Source: Candidatus Woesearchaeota archaeon
GTDB taxonomy: Archaea; Nanobdellota; Nanobdellia; Woesearchaeales; UBA11576
Assembly: GCA_027083015.1 (NCBI GenBank)
Contig: JALWQS010000056.1
Span: 1 to 23,948, forward strand
Direction of reading: 5' to 3'
Length of the DNA stretch: 23,948 nucleotides
Shown here: positions 7,971 to 14,714 of the stretch, piece by piece
Numbering within the stretch: the stretch's first letter is position 1
Layout: every line of letters starts with the position of its first letter
Notes under the pieces: generated by a model
Told to the model about the DNA's origin: nothing
Databases searched by the model: none
Seen by the model: the letters and a program-made list of their open reading frames with translations, nothing else
Made by a program: the position numbers and the translations under genes

Positions 7971-8018
7971 AACATTAGTTGACATTTTTCATTGATAAGA
8001 CCCTAAGGGGGTGAGATC

Positions 8019-8108
8019 ATGTTCAGAGAATTTGAAGATGACGATTGGGACTCAGACGGTTATGGTGATTTTGAGGATCCTGATGATGAAGGGTCTGAAG
8101 AAGAATGA
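8019..8108 (+). CDS. Acidic 29-residue microprotein
   Basis: The short frame begins at ATG 8019, five bases after a very strong ribosome site (GGGGTGA at 8007-8013), and its TGA overlaps the start of the next gene in an ATGA arrangement. The product begins MFREFEDDDWDSDGYGDF and continues almost wholly Asp/Glu. No known family. The strong initiation signal plus the four-base overlap support real translation; it could be a partner of the membrane protein downstream or merely a coupling leader. Confidence 0.6.
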   Translation: MFREFEDDDWDSDGYGDFEDPDDEGSEEE

Positions 8109-8494
8109 GCAAGGGACCTTGTTATTATGAGGGTAAAAGCTTTGAGATAACCATTGATATTTGTCTGGCTTGCCTTTTTCTGGTTATGGTCATCACTGAG
8201 ATTATTGTTGTTTCTCATTCTAAACTTCCTTCTTCTGCAACTTTTTTGGGTTTGAAACTTATGGTATTCCAGATCATCCATTGGTATGCCTCTTGTGCTT
8301 TTTTCATCATCCTGATCATTCACGTGATCTATCATTGGGAGTGGTTCAGTTGTCTTGGAGCCAGCATTTTCACCCGTAAAAGACGGTACAGGTCTTCTGA
8401 GTTTGATAAGCATCGGTTCCTTGTTAAGAAAGAGAAAAAAAGTGTTGTTAAGGTTAAGGGTTCCTCGGATAAGCCTTATAGTAAGAAGAAATGA
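8105..8494 (+). CDS. Small membrane protein, DUF4405/cytochrome b-like
   Basis: 129 residues. Two or three membrane segments: about 14-37 (DICLACLFLVMVITEIIVV) and 58-80 (IIHWYASCAFFIILIIH). Histidines at SH, IIHWY and IIHVIYHWEW are placed as in DUF4405, a short cytochrome b-like family in which His on two helices hold heme. A basic tail (about 95-129) lies in the cytoplasm. The gene starts inside the stop of the acidic microprotein, so both are probably made together. Heme binding and a redox role are inferences from the family resemblance, which I rate as moderate. Confidence 0.65.
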   Translation: MSKGPCYYEGKSFEITIDICLACLFLVMVITEIIVVSHSKLPSSATFLGLKLMVFQIIHWYASCAFFIILIIHVIYHWEWFSCLGASIFTRKRRYRSSEFDKHRFLVKKEKKSVVKVKGSSDKPYSKKK

Positions 8495-8555
8495 TATAGA
8501 CTTCCTGAAGGAAAAATACGTTTGATGACTTTCTTGATATTGTGATGAAGCTGAC

Positions 8556-8873
8556 CTAAGAGTTGTCGTCCAGATAATTTTCAGGGCAGCCTTCGAACTT
8601 ACAGGGTCCTTGTCTTTTCTCACAATAAAAATCCACTTCTGATGATTCCTTAACTTCTTTCTTGTATGGACAGGTCTGCCAGATATTCTTTTGCCAATCA
8701 GCTATGTTAGTGAACTGCAACTTTCTTGTCGCATCCTTAAGTTCTGAAAGCTCGGTCTTTTCTTCTGATTCTATCTCCGACTCTTCATTCAGCTGTTTCT
8801 TCTCCATCTGTTCAATATGCTCGACCTTCTTTTCTATCTCATCAAGCTTATCCATAATCTCTTTTTCTGACAT
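8556..8873 (-). CDS. Coiled-coil protein with C-terminal four-Cys motif
   Basis: 105 residues from ATG 8873, chosen because AGAGGTG lies six bases before it; an in-frame GTG at 8882 falls inside that ribosome site. Residues 1-50 are a charged coiled coil (DKLDEIEKKVEHIEQMEKK). The last ~40 residues have four cysteines (TCPYKK ... FYCEKRQGPCKFEGCPENY), which could bind zinc or an iron-sulfur cluster. No membrane segment. I do not recognise the family. It lies just after the lipoprotein gene on the same strand. Confidence 0.6.
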   Translation of the reverse strand: MSEKEIMDKLDEIEKKVEHIEQMEKKQLNEESEIESEEKTELSELKDATRKLQFTNIADWQKNIWQTCPYKKEVKESSEVDFYCEKRQGPCKFEGCPENYLDDNS

Positions 8874-8895
8874 CAAAAGCACCTCTTAGTATAGT

Positions 8896-9702
8896 TTATT
8901 GCATACAATCCTCATAGCAATTCCTAATATCTTCTCCTTCTTCACATATGCCATTGCCGCATACCGGAGTAGAGAGACAATCTTCAGGACAATTGTTCTC
9001 ATCTTCACCTTGTTCACAAACCTGATTTCCGCATACGGTTTCTGGTATGCAGTCCTCTGCGCAATTATCTTCATCCTCCCCTTCTTCACAGATACCATTT
9101 CCGCATTTCGGTTCGCAGTCTTTATCATTGTTGGCATTGCATCCTAAAGGGCAGCAGCCGTCGATATCACTACATCTTCTTATCTTCTCATGACCGCAAT
9201 AAGCGTGGATGTCCCCTGCAAAATAACATTTGTCTTCTGTGCAGACATTATCATCTGCGCAGTCAGCATCCTTCTCACATTCAGGCTTTAGGCATTCACC
9301 TTTTGAGCAGACCTCGGGTTCTTGACAAGCACAATCTTCTTTACAATTGCCGCAATTCTCTTCTTCATTGCAAGTCCCGTCGCCACAGTAAGGTTCAGGC
9401 TGTGTGTTCTTTTGTTCTTTCTCAGACGCAGCGACTTCTTTTTCTTGTTCATTTTCTCTTTCTATGTCTTGCCCTGTCTTTAATTCTTCTGTATTGACAG
9501 TTTCCTGTTCTGTCTTGTCTGTAGCAGGCAAGTTCTCATTCTTTGCTATATTCGTAAGTGTCGATTGTTGAGTCTCATGACCTGCAGCTTCTATGCTAGG
9601 ATCTGTAAATACCTTTTCAGGCTCTTTTTCACAACCGACTGCAAGAATTAATAGTAGCAGAGCAAGTGTTGCGAGAATGAAAGTTGTTTTTTTTAGAACC
9701 AA
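8896..9702 (-). CDS. Cys-rich lipoprotein with CGNGxCE repeats
   Basis: 268 residues. TTG start chosen because AAGGTGAT sits five bases upstream. The signal peptide ends in the lipobox AVGC (Cys about residue 24). A Glu/Thr/Lys-rich linker (about 30-105) leads into a Cys-rich region of about 160 residues. This contains a CGDGTCNEEENCGNCKEDC unit, a middle segment with KDADCADDNVCTEDKC, and then three 24-residue units of the form CGN.xCEeGEDexNCxEDC. The protein would be anchored outside the cell with many disulfides or bound Ca2+. Such repeats are common in secreted archaeal and myxobacterial proteins; the ligand is unknown. Confidence 0.8.
   Translation of the reverse strand: MVLKKTTFILATLALLLLILAVGCEKEPEKVFTDPSIEAAGHETQQSTLTNIAKNENLPATDKTEQETVNTEELKTGQDIERENEQEKEVAASEKEQKNTQPEPYCGDGTCNEEENCGNCKEDCACQEPEVCSKGECLKPECEKDADCADDNVCTEDKCYFAGDIHAYCGHEKIRRCSDIDGCCPLGCNANNDKDCEPKCGNGICEEGEDEDNCAEDCIPETVCGNQVCEQGEDENNCPEDCLSTPVCGNGICEEGEDIRNCYEDCMQ
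8899..9105 (-). repeat. Three tandem 24-codon repeats in the Cys-rich lipoprotein
   Basis: Units at 9034-9105, 8962-9033 and 8899-8961 each encode CGN(G/Q)xCE(E/Q)GED..NC.EDC; the last lacks the final linker residues. A more diverged fourth unit lies nearer the N-terminus. Confidence 0.8.
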
Positions 9703-9736
9703 ATTATCACCTTATAGAGCTTAACGGGTTTGCCTC

Positions 9737-9747
9737 ATATATAAATC
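9737..9747 (-). promoter_or_regulatory. TATA box for the Cys-rich lipoprotein
   Basis: Read leftward, GATTTATATAT lies 35-45 bases before the TTG start; a transcript would begin near 9716 with the GGTGAT site in its short leader. Confidence 0.55.
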
Positions 9748-9791
9748 TTTGCCGCGCCTGACGCCGTACCTGAAATTTATCTTTTATCTTT

Positions 9792-10958
9792 TTACTTAGT
9801 CCCGATCTTCCAGTGTTTGATCAGTTCTGTAAGCAATACTGGAACGCCCAAAGTAAATATCGCTGTGGCTGCTACCAGGACAGAGAAGAGTTTAGAAGAG
9901 ATTATGTTGCTTTCAAGAAGCAGGTCCAGGACAACAATGCTTGTGCTTAGCTTCACCATCAGACTTACACCCATGACCAAAGATTTTTTTGTTCCTAATA
10001 CCGGTTTTCCTACCAAGTAGCTACCCAGTATTTTCGCAATAGCAGTGACTATAACTACCAGACCAATCAACATGATATCTGAAAGGTTTATCAGACCTAA
10101 AACATCAGTATTCAAACCTACTGAAAGAAAGAAGATAGGTGCAAAGAGTCCATAAGATACTGTCCTTATCTCAGAATCCACGAAAGCCATCTTGCTATGC
10201 GGCATCATGTTCCTGAGAGCGATCCCTGCTAGTATCGCACCTAAGGCTCCAGACTCTACGTATTGACCTACACCTATGAACAGGAAGATGGTGAACAGCA
10301 CAAAGATAAACAATAGATGAATATCACCAAACCTTACCTTCCTGATCTCTGAATGAAGCCGGTGCATCGCAAAGACAAGTATGAAAAGAGCACATAGGAT
10401 TATGATATTGACCCATATGTTCAGATGTGCATAACCAGCGGTCTTTGAGACCATGACTGAGACTGTAAGGATCACCAATATCTCTATAAGATCATCTAGC
10501 ACCCCTATACTCAGTATTGTCTGGCCCAGAGTGGTCTTCACCAGCTTAAACTCGTCAAGAATAGGTAGAAGTATCGCCTCCCCCACTGTTGAGAATGACG
10601 TCGCTACGACGACAGAAACAAACCACCCCACACCAAACAAGTAATGCACAAGCAGTGAACCAAGGACTGTTTCAGCGATGATTATCACCGCTGTGGTCTT
10701 GACTATGAAACTTCCCTGTTTTATAAGATTCTTGATGTCAAGTTCAAAACCTATGATGAAAAGAAGAAAATACATTCCAAGTTTTGAGAGGAAATCAAAA
10801 GACGGAGAAGAAGTTATAGCATTGTAAGGGTTGTATATGCTCAGCAACAGACCAAGAAGTAAAGCCGCAAATATCCAAGGAATCTTAATCTCTTCCAAAA
10901 CCAGACCTAAAAGGAATGTGATAAGAAAAACTCCGGCAAGGAACAATATCAAGTTCAT
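9792..10958 (-). CDS. CPA2-family Na+/H+ or K+/H+ antiporter
   Basis: 388 residues from ATG 10958, chosen because AAGGTGA lies five bases before it; a longer frame to 11006 would start close to the inferred transcript start. About 12-13 membrane segments. The hallmark is the acidic pair in SIGVLDDLIEI, equivalent to the ion-binding DD of NhaA/NapA, which marks electrogenic CPA2 exchangers. Other family motifs are FIIGFELDIKNL, ATSFSTVGEAILLPIL and SGALGAILAGIALRN. No cytoplasmic RCK domain is attached. It would expel Na+ (or K+) in exchange for H+. Unlike the antiporter at 2562, its catalytic pair is intact. Confidence 0.92.
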   Translation of the reverse strand: MNLILFLAGVFLITFLLGLVLEEIKIPWIFAALLLGLLLSIYNPYNAITSSPSFDFLSKLGMYFLLFIIGFELDIKNLIKQGSFIVKTTAVIIIAETVLGSLLVHYLFGVGWFVSVVVATSFSTVGEAILLPILDEFKLVKTTLGQTILSIGVLDDLIEILVILTVSVMVSKTAGYAHLNIWVNIIILCALFILVFAMHRLHSEIRKVRFGDIHLLFIFVLFTIFLFIGVGQYVESGALGAILAGIALRNMMPHSKMAFVDSEIRTVSYGLFAPIFFLSVGLNTDVLGLINLSDIMLIGLVVIVTAIAKILGSYLVGKPVLGTKKSLVMGVSLMVKLSTSIVVLDLLLESNIISSKLFSVLVAATAIFTLGVPVLLTELIKHWKIGTK

Positions 10959-11048
10959 CAGTTCACCTTCTTTTGTAATATATCGCTGTTTCGTTGCCTT
11001 CTTCACAGGCTTAAACAGGTTGATATTACTTAAAAAAAGCGCTTAGAT

Positions 11049-11059
11049 GATTTATAAAT
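11049..11059 (-). promoter_or_regulatory. TATA box for the CPA2 antiporter
   Basis: Read leftward, CATTTATAAAT lies such that transcription would start near 11028, giving a ~70-base leader before ATG 10958. Confidence 0.5.
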
Positions 11060-11111
11060 GTTTGGGTGTTTTGTGCTTTTGGTATATCGCTCATAGTTTA
11101 AGTGATAAGCT

Positions 11112-11137
11112 AAAAAATCAGGAGTTTTACCTCCTGA
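11112..11137 (-). terminator. Hairpin plus T-run terminator
   Basis: Leftward the sequence is TCAGGAG, loop GTAAAA, CTCCTGA, then six T. The seven-base-pair stem includes the last two codons and stop of the gene ending at 11127. This looks like a bacterial-type intrinsic terminator. Confidence 0.65.
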
Positions 11138-11531
11138 AACAATTTTGGCCTGAACCGTCACGCATACCCCGGCCGTTGTGACGTCCTTGGCCTGAACCGT
11201 CGTGTCTTCCCCGACCATTGCCAAGACCAAGTTCAGATCTTAACCTGGCTGCTTCTTCATAATCGCCGTTTTCAGCGGCTTCATGAGCAGCAGCAAATGT
11301 AGGGAAGTTCTCCTCAGTCACAACATCCAAGACTCGCGGGTGCCTTCCATTTTCACTCATCAGCTCTTTCCAGGCTGAATAGTCATTGTTCTCAAAGGCT
11401 TTCAGCATCTGCTCATGCCTTTCTTCTGTAAAGTTAGGTCCTTTTGTCGTGTAGTCTCCCTGATAAGCTATGGCTCCTCCTACGAGCAGCAGCATCACTA
11501 AGAGACCGCCGACAATAATGTTTTTGTTCAT
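11127..11531 (-). CDS. Small exported protein with DYxxWK domain and Gly/Arg/His tail
   Basis: 134 residues; GGAGGTG lies six bases before the ATG. Residues 5-23 form a signal peptide or membrane anchor (IIVGGLLVMLLLVGGAIAY). Residues ~35-102 hold two helical motifs, FENNDYSAWKELM and FAAAHEAAENGDYEEAARLRSELGL, a pattern I have seen in small exported proteins of DPANN archaea and candidate-phylum bacteria without known function. The tail is a degenerate repeat (GRHDGSGQGRHNGRGMRDGSGQ) ending in NCFRR, possibly a metal-binding or nucleic-acid-binding tail. Function unknown. Confidence 0.7.
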   Translation of the reverse strand: MNKNIIVGGLLVMLLLVGGAIAYQGDYTTKGPNFTEERHEQMLKAFENNDYSAWKELMSENGRHPRVLDVVTEENFPTFAAAHEAAENGDYEEAARLRSELGLGNGRGRHDGSGQGRHNGRGMRDGSGQNCFRR

Positions 11532-11623
11532 TTAGAACACCTCCAAATCATTCGTTAACCAGTATTACGCAATTCTCATTAATAAGCAGGAAGAAGAAAA
11601 GATGTTCATCATTAGTCCATAAG

Positions 11624-11633
11624 CTTTATAAAG
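11624..11633 (+). promoter_or_regulatory. TATA box for the 7TM/HTH pair
   Basis: CTTTATAAAG is centred about 32 bases before ATG 11661, so the transcript is leaderless or has only a few bases of leader; no ribosome site is visible. Confidence 0.55.
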
Positions 11634-11660
11634 TATGTTGGGGCATTCTTCTTTGAAAAA

Positions 11661-12353
11661 ATGTCAAGATTCATGTTGACCTGGCCTAATCTTACGATTG
11701 ATGTGATCTATACTTTAATCGTAGCTGTAAGTTGTTTCTTCATATTCTACAAGGCGTACAAATATTTTCGCCTTAGCAACCACAAAGGCTTGAGGTATTT
11801 TGCCGCTGCTTTTTTCTTCATGGGCCTGTCCAACCTCCTCTCTTTGTTTATGCCTTTATTCTCCACCTTGACAGGCATCCCCTGCAGAACAATCCTTATC
11901 TTTGGCATCCCAATACCTTACATGATACATGTGTTCCTGGCTTTTTCTATGTCAGTCACAGTCTTCTCCTTGCTTCTCAGCATTATATGGAAGTCTTGCG
12001 GCAAGCATTCTGATACATTGTTCTACAGCATGTTCGTCATATCATTACTCATGTCAACACTTTGGGTCTTCATCCCAACCCGCATTGTATTCCTGTTCTT
12101 AAACTTCAGTATACTGATGACTGCTGCAGTGATAGGAAGCTACAAGTACTTTAGTATTAAATTCTCCTCGAAAAAAACAGGGAAGAACGCTTTTTACATA
12201 GTCTATCTTCTGCTGTTCCTCTTCTGGTTAGTAGACACTGCCGGAAATTCCATCATCAGGTTCTCCTGGCAGACAGGACTGGCATTATATATTTTATCCA
12301 CATCATTGATCCTGACTATCGTCTATAGGGTCATACGCATATCAGGAAAATGA
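11661..12353 (+). CDS. Seven-TM membrane protein, probable sensor
   Basis: 230 residues with about seven hydrophobic helices and short loops. Recognisable features are FIFYKAYKYFRLSNHKGLRYFAAAFFFMGLSNLL after the first helix and a final YRVIRISGK. The general plan is that of 7TM input domains of archaeal receptors, and similar stand-alone proteins occur in DPANN genomes. There is no kinase or other output domain; instead its stop overlaps (ATGA) the start of a winged-helix regulator. I infer a membrane sensor working with that regulator. The stimulus is unknown. Confidence 0.75.
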   Translation: MSRFMLTWPNLTIDVIYTLIVAVSCFFIFYKAYKYFRLSNHKGLRYFAAAFFFMGLSNLLSLFMPLFSTLTGIPCRTILIFGIPIPYMIHVFLAFSMSVTVFSLLLSIIWKSCGKHSDTLFYSMFVISLLMSTLWVFIPTRIVFLFLNFSILMTAAVIGSYKYFSIKFSSKKTGKNAFYIVYLLLFLFWLVDTAGNSIIRFSWQTGLALYILSTSLILTIVYRVIRISGK

Positions 12354-12622
12354 AGAAAAGAGAACGTTTGGAAGTGATTCATGACTTATTGAAAGTCATT
12401 CAGGATAATAATAACTCTATAAGACCCACACCTTTACTAAGATACTCCAACCTTTCCTCCCAACGATTCTCAGAATATTACACTGAACTTTTGGAAAAAG
12501 GTTTTGTACGTGAAGTCAAAAATAAGAAAGGAAGAAAGATGATATCACTAACAGATAAAGGATTCGCTTTTCTTCAACAATACCAAAAGATTAAAGACTT
12601 CATAGCAGAATTCAATCTGTAA
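12350..12622 (+). CDS. Winged-helix transcriptional regulator (HTH_45-like)
   Basis: 90 residues. Helices in the order RERLEVIHDLLKVIQ, TPLLRYSNLS (turn into recognition helix SSQRFSEYYTELLEKGFV), wing KNKKGRKMISLTDKG, and a last helix FLQQYQKIKDFI match the archaeal HTH_45 family (IL..I..., T.l.y..nLs...~..Yl..Ll..GLi, lT.kG..fL). It should bind DNA as a dimer through the last helix. It is translationally coupled to the 7TM gene, suggesting that a membrane signal controls its DNA binding. Targets are unknown; neighbours are candidates. Confidence 0.82.
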   Translation: MKKRERLEVIHDLLKVIQDNNNSIRPTPLLRYSNLSSQRFSEYYTELLEKGFVREVKNKKGRKMISLTDKGFAFLQQYQKIKDFIAEFNL

Positions 12623-12755
12623 TAATTATCAAAGCATTATGCTGTTTCTAGTATCTTTCCTGATTTATATCCGGAAAGAACTGCTTATGCTTTTTAGTAA
12701 GAAGGAATCTGTGAGTTATTACCTTGCCTTTGATTTCTTAATAAAAGAAAAAATA

Positions 12756-12865
12756 CGCCGACGCCCGGATTTGAACCGGGATATCCTTTCGGAAACTGGT
12801 TCTCTTGATGAGTTGCCAATCTTGGTTTTCAAGACCAGCGCAGTACCAGATTGTGCCACGTCGGC
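12756..12865 (-). tRNA. tRNA-Ser (anticodon UGA) with a 26-nt intron
   Basis: Acceptor GCCGACG pairs with CGTCGGC, discriminator G73 (serine identity), T arm CCCGG-TTCAAAT-CCGGG, anticodon stem CTGGT/ACCAG with loop CTTGAAA (anticodon TGA), and a long class II variable arm (TCC-GAAA-GGA core). The stem only closes when 26 bases after position 37 are removed. Mature length is 84 without CCA, which is not encoded. Confidence 0.93.
12802..12827 (-). other. tRNA-Ser intron at position 37/38
   Basis: A bulge-helix-bulge forms by pairing CTTG (32-35) with CAAG near the intron end; the three-base bulges AAA and AGA are cut after their second base, giving exactly this intron. It is the standard archaeal site for the splicing endonuclease, after which RtcB ligates the exons. 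Confidence 0.88.
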
Positions 12866-12941
12866 ATTAATTATCATGTTAATTTATTGTTGTTTCTTAT
12901 GATATTTGTTTTTTGTTGTTTCACAATATTTCATACAGTGC

Positions 12942-13030
12942 GATGGGTTGAACAACGTGAAACCCATCCCGCTTAACGTAAGCGCTAAGTTTGTATTCTG
13001 ATCATTAGAATCCGGAAACTATTTATAAAG
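12942..13030 (-). other. Possible structured RNA upstream of tRNA-Ser
   Basis: Three inverted repeats follow each other: 12942-12949 with 12961-12968 (8 bp), GCTTA/TAAGC at 12971-12983, and ATTCT/AGAAT at 12995-13011. A TATA box (leftward CTTTATAAATA, 13020-13030) would start transcription near 13000, and no protein gene is served by it. It may be a small RNA or a leader of the tRNA transcript. No family recognised. Confidence 0.35.
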
Positions 13031-13041
13031 ATATTGGTCTG

Positions 13042-13914
13042 TCAGCTCTCATCTTTAATGAATGCTGTCACTCCTTCTAATACTGATTTTGGGTTGTATC
13101 CTCCTTCTAACACTGCGAAGTAGGGTGTTTTTCCTATGATCTTTTTGAGTTCTGTTATGGTTTTTCCTGTCAGGCTGAATCCGCATCCTAAGTCTGTTTC
13201 ATAGCTTTTTTTGTCTTGTAAGAATGAGTCAAATCCTGCGCTTATGGCTATGATGTCTGGTTTGAATTTTTTCTTTATGTTTTCTGTCTCTTCCTTCATG
13301 ACTCTTAGGTATTCTTCTTCTGTGATCCCTGCTGGCAGGTATATGTTCCTTATTTTTCCTTCATCCAGTGTTGCTCCTGGAAATATTCCTTCTTGGTTGA
13401 ATGATAGGTAATACATCTTTCCGTCAAAGTCTTTGTTTAGTTTGTTGATGCATTCTTGTGTCCCATCTCCTCTGTGTATGTCTATATCTATTATCAGCAC
13501 TTTTTTTCCTTTTTCTGCGCAATAGGTTGCTGCTATTGCTGTGTTGTTGAATATGCAGAATCCTCCTGTCCAGTCGGGATGTGCGTGGTGTCCTGGTGGC
13601 CTCACTAATGCAAATGCATTTTCTCCTTTTAGTGCGTGTTTAGCTGATTGTATGGCTGCTCCTGCTGCGTAACATGCTACTTTGTAGGTGTTCTTATCGT
13701 AGTAAGTGTCTGTTCCTATGGTTCCTGTTCCTTGTTTTGAGAGTTCTTTTATGTGTTCTACGTATTCTGATGTATGCACTTTGCTTAGGTGTATCTCTCC
13801 GTCTTCTGCTTTTTCGTACTTGAATCTTTTTAGGACTGGTTCTATGCGTTCCGGCCTTTCTATGTGTCCTTCTTTTTTGTGTTTCAGAAATAGTTTGCTT
13901 GATATGAGTTTCAA
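13042..13914 (-). CDS. HDAC-family (class II-like) zinc deacetylase
   Basis: 290 residues from TTG 13914, which overlaps the Dph2 stop (TTGA) and follows AGAGGG by four bases; a longer in-frame reading would lie inside dph2. Deacetylase motifs: HIERPERI (17-24), RPPGHHAHP with H109/H110, GFCIFNN, zinc ligands D145 and H147 in IDIDIHRGDGTQ and D229 in SAGFDS, and the catalytic LEGGY (Y273). DVHHGNGT of most family members is DIHRGDGT here. It removes acyl groups from lysine or from small molecules such as acetylpolyamines; the substrate cannot be told. Coupling to the Dph2-like gene is notable. Confidence 0.93.
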   Translation of the reverse strand: MKLISSKLFLKHKKEGHIERPERIEPVLKRFKYEKAEDGEIHLSKVHTSEYVEHIKELSKQGTGTIGTDTYYDKNTYKVACYAAGAAIQSAKHALKGENAFALVRPPGHHAHPDWTGGFCIFNNTAIAATYCAEKGKKVLIIDIDIHRGDGTQECINKLNKDFDGKMYYLSFNQEGIFPGATLDEGKIRNIYLPAGITEEEYLRVMKEETENIKKKFKPDIIAISAGFDSFLQDKKSYETDLGCGFSLTGKTITELKKIIGKTPYFAVLEGGYNPKSVLEGVTAFIKDES

Positions 13915-14564
13915 TTTTCCCTCTTTTGTTCTGGTTCTAGTATATCTTCTATGTTCAGGACGTTTATGTCGTCCATTATTCTGGGACACATAGTGTTGAC
14001 CCAGCATTCTATGAATTTGAAGTTTTCTAGTTCTGAGTAGTTTAGTGTGTCTGATAAGAAGTAGTAGTATTTCTTGTCTGGGAATTGTTTTTCTATTTCT
14101 TTGTATCGTTCTGGGTTTACTTGTACTCTGCTTTGTCCTTTTTTTGTTGTCATCAGCACGCCTATGGTTTTTGATGAGTAGAATTTTGCTTTCATCCCTT
14201 GTTTTTTCTTCTTGTATGCTTCTACATTCGCTTCAAACTCTGATATCAGCATTGTTTTTGGGTGCAGCACATACACAGGTTTTCCTGTCTTATAAGCGAC
14301 TCCCAATGGATGGAATCTTCCTGTTCCTACGTATAGGAAGCAATCTACTTCTTGTGCTATCCTTTCTGCTGTTGTTTGGTCGCATCCAAGCACTTGCCCT
14401 CCTATTATGACATTTTTTCCTTTTGTCTCCAGGAAATCTTTTACTTTTTCTATCTCTTTTAGGTATTGTATTGTCGTGACTAGTCCTATATTGCTGGGCA
14501 GTCCTGATACGTCAAATTCAACTTTTTCCAGTTTTTGCGGTGCGTGCATGAATATTGTTTTCAT
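13911..14564 (-). CDS. Dph2-like diphthamide synthesis protein lacking the N-terminal domain
   Basis: 217 residues from ATG 14564, which sits 26 bases from a TATA box, so the transcript is leaderless; an upstream in-frame ATG (14603) would lie before the TATA box. Dph2 motifs: GLVTTIQYLKEIEKVKDFLE, GQVLGCDQ (C61), YVGTGRFHPLG, GKPVYVLHP and WVNTMCPRIMDD (C193). Archaeal Dph2 (about 340 residues) uses three Cys from three domains to hold the [4Fe-4S] cluster that cleaves SAM and adds the aminocarboxypropyl group to EF2 histidine. Domain 1 with the first Cys is absent. Whether it is active, partnered or repurposed is open. Confidence 0.85.
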   Translation of the reverse strand: MKTIFMHAPQKLEKVEFDVSGLPSNIGLVTTIQYLKEIEKVKDFLETKGKNVIIGGQVLGCDQTTAERIAQEVDCFLYVGTGRFHPLGVAYKTGKPVYVLHPKTMLISEFEANVEAYKKKKQGMKAKFYSSKTIGVLMTTKKGQSRVQVNPERYKEIEKQFPDKKYYYFLSDTLNYSELENFKFIECWVNTMCPRIMDDINVLNIEDILEPEQKREN

Positions 14565-14585
14565 GGTCTTTAGGACTTTCTTTTT

Positions 14586-14595
14586 GTATATATAG
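14586..14595 (-). promoter_or_regulatory. TATA box for the Dph2-like/HDAC operon
   Basis: Leftward CTATATATAC is centred 26 bases before ATG 14564. Its position decides the start of the Dph2-like gene. Confidence 0.65.
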
Positions 14596-14714
14596 TTTAT
14601 CATCTTTTTGGCGTATTTTGTCTCTTAATCCCATATGATCGCGTAATTGATGATTAGGGTAATTTGTTAAGAAAAAGGTAAAAGATTTGGAGATGACTTC
14701 TCATTAAGTTATCT

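Noticed and set aside
12639..12902. 87-codon frame on the + strand
   Set aside because: It runs through the tRNA-Ser gene in antisense, has no ribosome site and no family resemblance.
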